Shown: piece after piece, positions 16,563-25,021 of the stretch
Layout: every line of letters starts with the position of its first letter
Position numbering within the stretch: the first letter of the stretch is position 1
Origin: Candidatus Staskawiczbacteria bacterium RIFCSPLOWO2_01_FULL_38_12b
GTDB taxonomy: Bacteria > Patescibacteriota > Minisyncoccia > Minisyncoccales > Staskawiczbacteraceae
Direction: 5' to 3'
Assembly (NCBI GenBank): GCA_001820255.1
Contig: MHPA01000016.1
Coordinates: forward strand, 7,288-58,758
DNA: 51,471 nucleotides
Made by a program: the position numbers and the translations under genes
The notes under the pieces: generated by a model
What the model saw: the letters and a program-made list of their open reading frames with translations, nothing else
The model's database searches: none
What the model was told of the DNA's origin: nothing

Positions 16563-17306
16563 ATGACATACCCAAACCATGTGGATAAAGTAAAAACATT
16601 ATTATTGGAATTACTTTTTCCTTCTTTTTGTTTGGGATGCCAAAAAGAAGGCACTTATCTTTGCCTGGATTGCAAATCTGTTTTGGAAATTTCGGAATTT
16701 AATTATTGCTTATGCAATAAAAATCCTCTGCGCCTGCCCAATGACAGCAACCATGGCAAGTGCCAAAGATGCCAGGATAAAAAGTTATCCGGCTTGTATT
16801 TTGCCTTGCCCTACAAAGAAAAGTTCCTTACCAGAAAATTAGTGCGCCAGTTTAAATATTCGCCGCACATAAAAGCTTTAGCAAAACCTCTGGCCGGTAT
16901 TTTACTGGAACACTTTATAATAACCGGCAAAAATACCAACGAAATTTGGAATAATAGCCTTTTAGTACCGGTTCCTATGGAAATAAAAAAATTAAAAAGC
17001 CGCGGATACAATCAGGCAGAGGGGTTAGGAAAAGAGCTAGGACATATGGTAGATGTCCCATTGGTTTTGGATAATTTAGTTAAAATAAAAAAGACCTTGC
17101 CTCAAATGGAACTTTCGGCAAAAGAACGGATGCAAAATGTAAAAAACGCTTTTTTGGTAAAAAATCCCAAGGAAATTTCCGGCAAAAAAATATTTTTGAT
17201 TGACGACGTCTATACTACCGGATCCACCATGGAAGAATGCGCCGGCGTCCTGCGGGACGCCGGCGCCAAATCCGTCTTTGGAATTGCCATCGCCCGAGAG
17301 GGCTAA
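16563..17306 (+). CDS. comF: ComF-like phosphoribosyltransferase-domain protein
   Basis: 247 residues. The N-terminal zinc ribbon has CLGC...CLDC and a later CQRCQDKK. The C-terminal half is a type I phosphoribosyltransferase fold with the PRPP loop LIDDVYTTGST near residue 215, and the ComF signature PVPMEIKKLKSRGYNQAE. ComF proteins take part in DNA uptake in competent bacteria. With a complete type IV pilus encoded next to it, uptake of external DNA is a plausible role. ComEA and ComEC are not in the window. Confidence 0.93.
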   Translation: MTYPNHVDKVKTLLLELLFPSFCLGCQKEGTYLCLDCKSVLEISEFNYCLCNKNPLRLPNDSNHGKCQRCQDKKLSGLYFALPYKEKFLTRKLVRQFKYSPHIKALAKPLAGILLEHFIITGKNTNEIWNNSLLVPVPMEIKKLKSRGYNQAEGLGKELGHMVDVPLVLDNLVKIKKTLPQMELSAKERMQNVKNAFLVKNPKEISGKKIFLIDDVYTTGSTMEECAGVLRDAGAKSVFGIAIAREG

Positions 17307-17310
17307 TAAC

Positions 17311-17334
17311 AAACCTTATTAAGTGACAAGTCTA
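17311..17334. repeat. End remnant of the inverted-repeat element family
   Basis: CTTATTAAGTGACAAGTCTA resembles the right end of element copy B (TTTATTTAGGGACAAGTCTA). It lies between the convergent comF and hyfG stops, with no matching left arm. Confidence 0.45.
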
Positions 17335-18906
17335 CTAAAGATCGTTTCCCGAATAAGACAAATTAAAACTTTTGTTAATTAAAGGAAAATCCGGCACCAC
17401 ATTTAAAGGACCAGCTTCTCCAACCAAGGACCAATTTAAAAATGACGGATCACAGGGCGCAACCCTGCTTATGTTCCCCGCCAAGTCAGTGGTGATAACA
17501 TATATTATTTGACCTCTCCATCCTTCAACCATGCCAATGGCCAGGGCATTTTTTTTAAATACCGTGGTATTGCGAGGGGTCAAGATGGGGCCCTTCGGTA
17601 ATTTAGTTAATGCATTTTGAATAAGGTTCATTGAAGCATAGACTTCTTTAACACGGACCCGAAATCGGGCATACACATCACCGCCCGACTCAGTTTCGAT
17701 GGTATTAAAACCTAATTCATCATAGGCCGCATAGGGAAAATCAACACGTATATCGCTCAAAATGCCCACTGCTTTGGCGGCAACCCCCAGGGCGCCGTAA
17801 TCTTTAGCGGTTTTTGGCAAAAGCACGCCGGTGCCTTTTAATCGATTTAAAAGCGAGGCGCTATTTTGGGCAATTGCAATGATTTCAAAAAAATCTTTTT
17901 GTATCTTTTCAAGGTCTTTGCCTAAAACAATTATTTCTTTGGCATTAATGTCTTTGGTAACTCCTCCAATAGTGTTTACATTGCGCAAAAATCGGCTTTT
18001 GGTCAGCCTTTCATTAATTTGCATGATCATTTCTCGTAACCTTGCCCCATTTGCACCGCCAAAATTAAATCCCGTATCAATCATGATGGCGCCAATATCG
18101 CCAAAATGGTTTGCCAGCCTTTCTAATTCTGCATATATAACGCGTAAATAAAGAGCACGTTTTGGAGGCAAAGCATCGCTTAATTGTTCTGCCGCTTGGC
18201 AAAAAGCCAATGAATGGCTAAACGAACTATCACCGGAAATTTTCTCACAAAGACGTAATTTATTACTAAGGGGAAGCGTTTCAAATAACTTTTCACTGCC
18301 TTTATGGACAAATCCAAGTTTTGCTTCCAAGAGCATAATTTCTTCTCCAGCCACGCTAAACCTAAAGTGGCCCGGCTCTATGATTCCCGCATGGATCGGG
18401 CCGACGGGAATTTCATATATCCCTTCACCCTCAACTTTTTGGAATTGATAAGTTCCATGGATTTCTTTTACTTTTGTCTGCCAGTCAAAATCCTTTCTTA
18501 ATGGGAATAGATTAGCCGGCCAGTTTTCATGCAAAATGATGGGTCGCAGGTCGGGATGCAAAACAGGAGTGAGGCCAAAAAAAGTGTGTATCTTTTTTTC
18601 AAAATTACAAGCGCTATGGATAGCCGGGGTCAGTGAAGGAAATGTAACGGTATTTTGCAGACGAATAAAAGGCACCACAAACATATTTTTTTTTGAAATG
18701 CCAAACACATACCAAATTTTAAACCCCTCTTTTTCTGCTCTTTCGTCAGTTGCGGTGATTAGGTGCAGTGGCAGGTTTTTATTAGCATGCAAATTAGTTG
18801 CGATTTCTTTGATATGCAAAGCTGGCACTTCAAAGAAAGCGATATTGCCGCAAATTTCAACTTTTACGTTTTTGGGGAGGTATTGTTGTATGTCTTCTAT
18901 ATTCAT
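17335..18906 (-). CDS. hyfG: Hyf/Ehr-type hydrogenase-like large subunit lacking all NiFe ligands
   Basis: A NuoC-NuoD-like fusion of the HycE/HyfG type, 523 residues from the ATG at 18904-18906 (MNIEDIQQYLPKNV); the frame is open 41 codons further but overlaps hyfF. Residues about 1-130 are the NuoC-like part; IPVGPIHAGIIEPGHFRF begins the catalytic fold. Where hydrogenases have ICGIC, this protein has EKISGDSSFSHS, so both cysteines are Ser (about 224 and 227). The C-terminal DPCxSC is SFNLSYSGND (Ser517, Gly520), and the tail ends there. No NiFe centre can form. The remaining fold is well kept, so selection is acting on another role. Confidence 0.93.
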   Translation of the reverse strand: MNIEDIQQYLPKNVKVEICGNIAFFEVPALHIKEIATNLHANKNLPLHLITATDERAEKEGFKIWYVFGISKKNMFVVPFIRLQNTVTFPSLTPAIHSACNFEKKIHTFFGLTPVLHPDLRPIILHENWPANLFPLRKDFDWQTKVKEIHGTYQFQKVEGEGIYEIPVGPIHAGIIEPGHFRFSVAGEEIMLLEAKLGFVHKGSEKLFETLPLSNKLRLCEKISGDSSFSHSLAFCQAAEQLSDALPPKRALYLRVIYAELERLANHFGDIGAIMIDTGFNFGGANGARLREMIMQINERLTKSRFLRNVNTIGGVTKDINAKEIIVLGKDLEKIQKDFFEIIAIAQNSASLLNRLKGTGVLLPKTAKDYGALGVAAKAVGILSDIRVDFPYAAYDELGFNTIETESGGDVYARFRVRVKEVYASMNLIQNALTKLPKGPILTPRNTTVFKKNALAIGMVEGWRGQIIYVITTDLAGNISRVAPCDPSFLNWSLVGEAGPLNVVPDFPLINKSFNLSYSGNDL

Positions 18907-18920
18907 AATGATGGGTACGT

Positions 18921-20390
18921 TTAATAATGCGCAGCGATATTGCCAAGCAATGTATATAAAAATGGCGGAATGTAAAAACTCAAACATAACACCAAAATAA
19001 TAAGCATGGCAGGGGGAAGCAAGAGCCAAATACTTTCTTTTTCTGTTTTCATATCGGCGGGAGCCTGTCCAAACACCATGGCGCTGGCGTGTTTTAAAAA
19101 GCCGATAAATAAAATCGTCATCAATACTATAATCGTAACAACGATAAAAAGATGGTTTTTGATGCCGGCAGAAAGAATGAATAGTTTAGTAAAAAATATT
19201 CCAAATGGAGGCGCACCGGTTATGGCAAAAAATCCGGTCAAAAAGAGTGCCGCCGTAATGGGAATAGTACTCATCGCCCCTTTGACATTGGCGATTTTGG
19301 CAGAATGATATTTAAGAAGCAGATTCCCTGATGAGAAAAAAAGCGCCGATTTAATAAAAGAATGGTATATCATGTGAAGCATGGCCGCAAAAATACCCAA
19401 TCCCCCAAACCCAAAACCAAGAGCCATGATTCCCGCATTTTCAATGCTTGAGTAAGCCAATACCCTCTTGTAATTCCTGGCAACAAAGATAATGGCCGCG
19501 GCAATGGCTACTGACAGCAAACCAAACGCCATAAATAAATTTTGGCTAAATGACGGCCCTGCCACCGCATCGGTTATTATTTTAAATTTCAAAATAATGG
19601 CAAAAGCAACCGGCAATAAGGCTCCCGAAAATAATGCGCCAATAGGAGCAGGTGTTTTACTGTAAGCATCCGGTTTCCAGGTATGCATTGGAGCAAATCC
19701 CACTTTAGTTCCATAACCCACAAAGACAAAGATAAAAGCCACTTTAATAACCAAAGGGTCAAGGCTGGCGGCATTTGCGGCAAGCGCCTGCCAGCTGACA
19801 AGCTCGTTTGCGGGAAACAAATTAGCGGCGGGAAAAAACAACAACGTCCCAAAAAATGCCAGCAGTATGCCAACAGAATTGATGATTAAATATTTCCATG
19901 CGCCTTCAATAGCGGAGGGCTTATTATAAAAACTGATTAAAAACGCTGTAGAAAGGGTGGTAGCTTCAATAAAAATCCAAGCAAATATGGGGCTGGAAAC
20001 GGTAATAGCCAAAAACATCATCGCCATAAAAAGATTCAATAAAATAAAGTATTCCCTTACCCTTGACTGCAGATGGCTTACCCCTGAAAATCCGATGATA
20101 TTTTTAGCGGTTTCTTGGCGAAGGTACTCAATAGAATACACGGTCGCAGCAAAACCGACAAACGCAATAATAAGCATCACCACGGCTGCCAGCGCATCCA
20201 CAGAAAAAAATGAAGAATCGTACGTGCCAAAACGGGCAACCTGAAAAGAAATACTCATTGACGCCAATAATGCAACGCCCGAAGCAATCAGCGAAGAGAT
20301 TTCAATAACCCTTCTATGCCCAGACAAAAGGCACAGCAGTGTTGCGATAAAAAAAGAAATAAAAATAAATAGTAATTCTGTATTGTACAT
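18921..20390 (-). CDS. hyfF: Hyf-like antiporter-type membrane subunit (HyfF/NuoN-M family)
   Basis: 489 residues with about 13-14 membrane helices. The antiporter-core residues are visible: Glu in FAWIFIEATTLSTAF (TM5) and Lys in GYGTKVGFAPMHTWKPDA (TM7-loop), plus Lys/His in later helices (YSSIENAGIMALG, LHMIYHSFIKSALFFSSG). These residues carry protons or Na+ in complex I and Mrp-type subunits. The ORF ends 14 bases before the hyfG ATG. Retention of the ion-path residues argues that the complex still moves ions. Confidence 0.92.
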   Translation of the reverse strand: MYNTELLFIFISFFIATLLCLLSGHRRVIEISSLIASGVALLASMSISFQVARFGTYDSSFFSVDALAAVVMLIIAFVGFAATVYSIEYLRQETAKNIIGFSGVSHLQSRVREYFILLNLFMAMMFLAITVSSPIFAWIFIEATTLSTAFLISFYNKPSAIEGAWKYLIINSVGILLAFFGTLLFFPAANLFPANELVSWQALAANAASLDPLVIKVAFIFVFVGYGTKVGFAPMHTWKPDAYSKTPAPIGALFSGALLPVAFAIILKFKIITDAVAGPSFSQNLFMAFGLLSVAIAAAIIFVARNYKRVLAYSSIENAGIMALGFGFGGLGIFAAMLHMIYHSFIKSALFFSSGNLLLKYHSAKIANVKGAMSTIPITAALFLTGFFAITGAPPFGIFFTKLFILSAGIKNHLFIVVTIIVLMTILFIGFLKHASAMVFGQAPADMKTEKESIWLLLPPAMLIILVLCLSFYIPPFLYTLLGNIAAHY

Positions 20391-20415
20391 ATAGTTTACT
20401 TTAAATTACTTCAAA

Positions 20416-21063
20416 CTAATCTTTTAATTTCCTCATATCGGTGACATCAAGCGATCCAAAATGCTGGTAAATCATTGATACAAACATGGTGGCGATAATG
20501 AGCCAGATAGAAATATCAAACAGAATGCCAATCTGCAAGCTGGGCGATTGTTCCAGTCCGGCAAAAATAGCAAAAGCCACAATACTGTTTTCCAGCGAAA
20601 GAATACCGATGATTTGCGATAGTGCGCTTTTACGGTTGATAATCAAAAAAAGTGATAAAAAAATCATAGAAAGCGCCAGCGAAAGCAACATTTCATGAGC
20701 AGGAATAATACTGGTAAGCGGTGCGAATCTATAAGAATGGGCTATGGCGGCAAGCATGGCTAAAATCGCAAGCGTAATAGGAGTATTTAAATAGGTGCTT
20801 GCGGAAAATATCAATTCATTTTTTTTAATTAATCTGATAAAAAATCCTGGCGCCAAAATTACCTTGACGGTAAATACCAACAAAGCAATAAACAACAGCG
20901 AAATATAACCGGTTTCAAAAAAGGAATTAAGCAACAGTATCACGATGGTAAAAGACTGGACTGCGTATGCAAAAACCGCATCAAGGTTCTTTTTTGAAAT
21001 ATGCAAAAAGACAATGGTTAAAAAAATGATTTGCAATAAAAATTGTAAAAATAAAATATTCAT
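20416..21063 (-). CDS. hyfE: Hyf-like membrane subunit (HyfE, NuoK-like)
   Basis: 215 residues with about seven membrane helices. The C-terminal part (LSLALSMIFLSLFLI ... ILSLENSIVAFAIF) has the NuoK-like Glu in a helix, and the position between hyfC and hyfF fits HyfE of hydrogenase-4-type operons. It starts 13 bases after hyfC. It lacks cofactors and serves as a spacer and ion-path subunit. Confidence 0.88.
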   Translation of the reverse strand: MNILFLQFLLQIIFLTIVFLHISKKNLDAVFAYAVQSFTIVILLLNSFFETGYISLLFIALLVFTVKVILAPGFFIRLIKKNELIFSASTYLNTPITLAILAMLAAIAHSYRFAPLTSIIPAHEMLLSLALSMIFLSLFLIINRKSALSQIIGILSLENSIVAFAIFAGLEQSPSLQIGILFDISIWLIIATMFVSMIYQHFGSLDVTDMRKLKD

Positions 21064-21076
21064 TTAACAAATAGAA

Positions 21077-22009
21077 TTAATGTATCAGAATAATAGCCAC
21101 GACGTTAAAAATAAAAGCAATAATTAAAAGATCGGGCAAGCGAAAAAATCGAAACTTGGCGATACTCGATTCTAATACGGCAATCACCAAGCAAAAAATA
21201 ACTATTTTTATCATAAAAATAACCATGCCCAGCATAACTGCACTAATACCGGCACTTTGGGCTATACCCAAAGGAAAAAACAGATTGGAGGCTAAGGCGA
21301 TAAAAATAAGAAGTTTGTTGGCCGACGCCCATTCCATAAGCGCTAATTTTTTCCCTGAATACTCTAAAATCATCGCTTCATGGATCATGGTCAACTCCAA
21401 ATGGGTGGCCGGATTATCAAAAGGGAAACGGGCGGTTTCAGCTAGTAATACTATAAAAAACCCGAAAAAGGCAAGGGTGCCGGAAAGCAAATATTGGCTC
21501 TGGTAAAGTAAGCCGGTTTGGGAAATGGTAAACACATTAGTACTACCGCTAATAAGCGCGACCGTTAATAGTGAAAAAATAAATCCTCCTTCTGCCAAAG
21601 CAGCTACCGTCATTTCGCGGCTTGAGCCAAATCCCCCAAATGCACTGCCGGTATCAATCCCCGCCAGTGCCAAAAAGAATGTGCCAATGGCAAGGGTGTA
21701 TATGATAATCAACAAGTCCCCGGTAACAGTATTATTAATAAATGATGCAAAAAGCGGAATGCTTGCCCCTATGATAATGGTTACGGTAAAAACAATATAG
21801 GGTGCGCATCGGAAAATCCACGAAGCATCTTTGCTTATTACTTCATCTTTATGGAAAAGTTTCCATAAATCCTGGTATGGCTGGAAAATTCCGGCTCCTT
21901 GGCGATTTTGAAGTTTGGCTTTTATTTTTCTGATAATGCCAACACAAAGCGGCGCCACGGCTGGCACCAATATAATTTGAATTATCCAAATAATAATATC
22001 AATAAACAT
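21077..22009 (-). CDS. hyfC: Hyf-like membrane anchor subunit (HyfC/HycD, NuoH-like)
   Basis: 310 residues, eight helices. The NuoH signature GAGIFQPYQDLWKLFHKDE is present, as are the acidic loops SREMTVAALAEGGF and LLAETARFPFDNPATHLEL that line the site where a quinone or the peripheral arm meets the membrane. The ATG is two bases after the hyfB stop. In this family the subunit links the peripheral module to the ion pumps; here that link remains although the peripheral module has no metal ligands. Confidence 0.94.
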   Translation of the reverse strand: MFIDIIIWIIQIILVPAVAPLCVGIIRKIKAKLQNRQGAGIFQPYQDLWKLFHKDEVISKDASWIFRCAPYIVFTVTIIIGASIPLFASFINNTVTGDLLIIIYTLAIGTFFLALAGIDTGSAFGGFGSSREMTVAALAEGGFIFSLLTVALISGSTNVFTISQTGLLYQSQYLLSGTLAFFGFFIVLLAETARFPFDNPATHLELTMIHEAMILEYSGKKLALMEWASANKLLIFIALASNLFFPLGIAQSAGISAVMLGMVIFMIKIVIFCLVIAVLESSIAKFRFFRLPDLLIIAFIFNVVAIILIH

Positions 22010-22011
22010 GG

Positions 22012-24060
22012 TTATAATACAAAAAGCAATGAGATTATTAGGGCAATAAAAATATAAAGAATATACATATTGGTATTGCCACTTTGAATGCTTTTCACCC
22101 GTAAAGCTATGAGGCTAACCATTCGGTTAAGCGGTTGGTAAAAATAAGACTGATAGACATCTTGGACTCCCAAAGTAATGGTACGGGACTTTGGCAAATA
22201 CCGGCTTTGCGCATCATGGTATTCAATGTCATGTTGGATGCTAGGCCTTAAAATACCCTTAAAAATAGTAACAATTGAGCGGGAGAATCCCGTAGCGGTT
22301 ATTTCCATGCGGCCGGTTAAATCAGTTCCGCAATCCCAGGTCGCTCCAGTTTCAATTTTTTGATTTTTATTAATAACAAATGTAACAATATAAAACACCA
22401 AGCCGGCCACAAACACAAAACATATACATAAAAAAAGTAAAGAAACAGATCCAAAATTATTCCCCACGACAACCTGTTGGCCGGATGATGAGATTAAAGA
22501 AGCGGTACCTTTAAAAATAGCAAGGTTTTTCCCGACGCTTTCCAAAAACACCACTACATGTGAAGATCCTATTCCAAACAGAAGGCATAGCAGTGCCATT
22601 GCACCCATCCCAATACGCAAAGAAAGGGAAGATTCTTTAGCGCCGCTTGTGTGACTGCTTCTTGGGCGGGCTAAAAATGTCACCCCGAAAGCTTTGACAA
22701 AACAAGCTAGCGCCAATCCGCCGGTAAATGCCAGTGAGCCGGCAGCCAAAATAAAAATCCATTTTTCATACAAAGATAATGATGCTATCCCCAAAAAAAG
22801 CGACTGAAAGGTTAGCCATTCACTGAAAAATCCATTAAAGGGAGGAAGCGCAGATATTGCCATGGATCCGACAAGAAAAAAGAATGCGGTGTAGGGCATA
22901 TATTTAATAAGGCCTCCATATTCTTCTATGTTGCGTGTATGCGTTTGATTAATAACGGAACCGGCGCCCAAAAAAAGCAGGGATTTAAACGTGGCGTGAT
23001 TTAAGGTGTGGAAAAGCGCGGCAGTAAGGCTTAAAAGCGCCAGCGGCAACATATTAAGCGACAAAAAAGTCAGCGCACCGCCAAGCCCCAGCAAAATAAT
23101 GCCGATATTTTCTATGCTGTGGTAGGCCAACAGCCTTTTTATGTCATGTTCGGTAAGCGCATACAGCACTCCCAGCAAAGAAGATATTGAACCCAAAACA
23201 AGCAACGCAAGCCCCCACCACACCGGAACCGGCCAAAGCATGCCAAAGAAAATCCTGATCATCATATAAATGCCGGTTTTAATCATTACGCCAGACATTA
23301 ATGCCGAAACATGCGAAGGGGCGGCCGGATGGGCATCGGGAAGCCAAATATGAAACGGGACAATACCGCATTTTGTGCCAAAACCAATAATAGTGAAAAT
23401 AAAAATCGTATTTTTTATGGATAAGGGAATAGAAGAAGCGCCAGATTGTATAGCCTCAAATTCAAACGAACCGGTAAATTTATATAACAATAAAGCGGCG
23501 GTTATAATAAAAGCCGTGCCGACATGAGTCATAATGAGATATAAAAAACCGGCTTTCACGTTTTGCGGGTCGTTACGATCGTAGACCACTAAAAAATATG
23601 ACGTAATAGACATGACCTCCCAAGCAATCAGAAAAAAGAGCCAATTTGAAGAAGATACCACTAAAAGCATTCCTAAAATAAACAGGTTATAAAAAAATCC
23701 GAGAGCGCCAATATCATACTTTTTATAAAAATGCTTCACGTATCCGATAGCATACACAGAACAAAAAAGAGAAATTAATGAAATAATAAAAATAAAAAAG
23801 GCGGACAACTTGTCGATATGAAAAGATAACGAAAAAAACGGCACAGCAAATGCGCCCAAAGAAAAAGACAAGTCATCGCCGCCAGACGCCATTAACGCTA
23901 CAAAAAAAAGTCCAGAGAGGGATCCCAATATAGCAAAAAAATGACTCCAAATATTGGCAAACGTATCGTGCTTTCTCAATAATAAAGCTCCGATACCTCC
24001 TATGGCAAAAAATGATAATACTGCGACAAAAGTTATTTGAGAAATAATACTATTTATCAT
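22012..24060 (-). CDS. hyfB: Hyf-like antiporter-type membrane subunit (HyfB, NuoL-like)
   Basis: 682 residues, about 16 helices. Core ion-path residues are present: Glu in LIAWEVMSITSYFLV, Lys in GFGTKCGIVPFHIWLPDAH, His/Lys in LLAYHSIENIGIILLG and LNHATFKSLLFLGAG. Beyond the antiporter core there is an extended C-terminal part with a final helix, as in HyfB and NuoL. A 50-residue extramembrane segment (TGATWDCGTDLTGRMEITA) precedes the last helices. It is second in the operon after hyfI, separated from it by element copy E. Confidence 0.93.
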   Translation of the reverse strand: MINSIISQITFVAVLSFFAIGGIGALLLRKHDTFANIWSHFFAILGSLSGLFFVALMASGGDDLSFSLGAFAVPFFSLSFHIDKLSAFFIFIISLISLFCSVYAIGYVKHFYKKYDIGALGFFYNLFILGMLLVVSSSNWLFFLIAWEVMSITSYFLVVYDRNDPQNVKAGFLYLIMTHVGTAFIITAALLLYKFTGSFEFEAIQSGASSIPLSIKNTIFIFTIIGFGTKCGIVPFHIWLPDAHPAAPSHVSALMSGVMIKTGIYMMIRIFFGMLWPVPVWWGLALLVLGSISSLLGVLYALTEHDIKRLLAYHSIENIGIILLGLGGALTFLSLNMLPLALLSLTAALFHTLNHATFKSLLFLGAGSVINQTHTRNIEEYGGLIKYMPYTAFFFLVGSMAISALPPFNGFFSEWLTFQSLFLGIASLSLYEKWIFILAAGSLAFTGGLALACFVKAFGVTFLARPRSSHTSGAKESSLSLRIGMGAMALLCLLFGIGSSHVVVFLESVGKNLAIFKGTASLISSSGQQVVVGNNFGSVSLLFLCICFVFVAGLVFYIVTFVINKNQKIETGATWDCGTDLTGRMEITATGFSRSIVTIFKGILRPSIQHDIEYHDAQSRYLPKSRTITLGVQDVYQSYFYQPLNRMVSLIALRVKSIQSGNTNMYILYIFIALIISLLFVL

Positions 24061-24067
24061 ACCTCTA

Positions 24068-24230
24068 AGAAACTGTTTAGTAACCCCATATTTGCGCTAA
24101 AGTTATTTTTCCCGGCTGCAAATTTGCTGTCATTCGTCGGCTTGCCACACGGGCAAACCTCCTTACGCTATCAAATTTTCGCTCAGGAAAAAAAACTTTA
24201 TCATCAAAAGAGGGTTATTAAACAGTTTCT
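24068..24230. mobile_element. Inverted-repeat element, copy E (163 bp), inside the hyf operon
   Basis: Terminal arms AGAAACTGTTTAGTAACCC and complement (one insertion and one mismatch), with an inner GCAAATTTGCTGTCA ... CTATCAAATTT pair as in the other copies. It sits between hyfI and hyfB. Its right 13 bases encode the last HyfI residues and the TAA stop. Its stem may slow or protect the operon mRNA. Confidence 0.75.
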
Positions 24231-24745
24231 AATATTTCAAGAATATGTAAAAGTCCGTAAAGAATTGCTTTAGGGCTTGGCGGATCTCCCGGAATAGCAT
24301 AATCTACCGGTATCAGGGCATTGACTCCACCAACAACCGCATAAGAATTTTTATAGATACCGCCGTCTATGGCATCATCGCCAACCGCTACTACAATTTT
24401 TGGATTAGGGGTTGCTTGGTAAGCTCTTGTTAAAGCTTCTGCCATATTACAAGTTACCGGACCGGTTACCAAAAGCATATCCGCATGCCTTGGCGAAGCA
24501 ACAAAATGGATTCCAAAACGCTCAATATCATAAAAGGCATTGGAAAGAGCAACCAGTTCCTGTTCGCAAGCGTTATCGGAACCGGCATCTACTTGCCGTA
24601 TCGCCAAGGAACCCTTAAATAATTTCCTTACCTTTTGTTGTATTTTTTCACCGATAACGATAATTTCCGTTTGCTCTTTGGTAATCTCGGTTTTTGAAAT
24701 AGTGAGCCTTGGATTTTTTAGTATTTTTAAAAAAAGTTTAAACAT
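24218..24745 (-). CDS. hyfI: Hyf/Ehr-type small subunit (NuoB-like) with Fe-S cysteines replaced by Asp
   Basis: 175 residues. The NuoB/HycG fold is clear (PRHADMLLVTGPVT, GGIYKNSY, IPVDYAIPG). The four residues that bind the proximal [4Fe-4S] cluster in this family (CNxC, GxC, PGCPP) read DNAC, GDD and PGDPP, i.e. Asp57, Cys60, Asp124 and Asp154. Such a site should not hold a normal [4Fe-4S] cluster; a hard divalent metal is conceivable. The last residues (ETV, stop) come from element copy E. It is the first gene of the operon, with a good promoter 40 bases upstream. Confidence 0.92.
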   Translation of the reverse strand: MFKLFLKILKNPRLTISKTEITKEQTEIIVIGEKIQQKVRKLFKGSLAIRQVDAGSDNACEQELVALSNAFYDIERFGIHFVASPRHADMLLVTGPVTCNMAEALTRAYQATPNPKIVVAVGDDAIDGGIYKNSYAVVGGVNALIPVDYAIPGDPPSPKAILYGLLHILEILETV

Positions 24746-24791
24746 ACATTAATTTTTATAGCATCACAATAATGTCATAATAACAACAATT

Positions 24792-24820
24792 ATAATACTC
24801 TAATAAACGTGATTTTGCAA
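24792..24820 (-). promoter_or_regulatory. Promoter of the hyf-like operon
   Basis: Minus-strand -35 TTGCAA (24815-24820), 17-base spacer, -10 TATTAT (24792-24797). The predicted start lies about 40 bases before the hyfI ATG. The tRNA-Ser terminator lies just upstream, so the operon is likely transcribed independently. Confidence 0.7.
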
Positions 24821-24828
24821 ATTAATAA

Positions 24829-24859
24829 GAAAAAAACCTGAAACTGATTTCAGATTTTT
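24829..24859 (-). terminator. Intrinsic terminator of tRNA-Ser(UGA)
   Basis: CTGAAA / TTTCAG stem with a four-base loop followed by GTTTTTTT on the minus strand, starting about 10 bases after the encoded CCA. Confidence 0.8.
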
Positions 24860-24863
24860 CTAT

Positions 24864-24951
24864 TGGCGGAGAGGGTGGGATTTGAACCCACGAGACTCGT
24901 AAGAGTCGCGGTTTTCAAGACCGCTCCGTTAAGCCGCTCCGGCACCTCTCC
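24864..24951 (-). tRNA. tRNA-Ser(UGA), CCA encoded
   Basis: Class II cloverleaf with acceptor GGAGAGG/CCTCTCC, anticodon loop CTTGAAA (UGA), a long variable arm (CGACTCTTACGAGTCTCG) and T-arm GTGGGTTCAAATCCCAC. Discriminator G and CCA are encoded at 24864-24867. Confidence 0.96.
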
Positions 24952-24983
24952 AATCAAGATACTACCATACTAGTTACCATTTT

Positions 24984-25020
24984 TCAAATTTGCAGTAAAT
25001 TCTTAATACGCAACAGGTCT
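24984..25020. repeat. Half-element related to copy A
   Basis: AAATTTGCAGTAAATTCTTA then ATACGCAACAGGTCT matches the left arm of copy A (reverse complement of 3554-3590) with about five differences. The other arm is absent. It ends exactly where the homing-endonuclease fragment begins. Confidence 0.65.
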
Positions 25021-25021
25021 T

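Noticed and set aside
18907..19029. Upstream start of hyfG
   Set aside because: It would overlap hyfF by more than 100 bases and add a sequence not seen in the family; the ATG at 18906 leaves normal spacing.
17335..24745. A working membrane-bound group 4 [NiFe] hydrogenase
   Set aside because: All four NiFe cysteines are replaced in the large subunit and three of the four Fe-S cysteines in the small one, and there is no ferredoxin subunit; H2 chemistry is not possible with these proteins.
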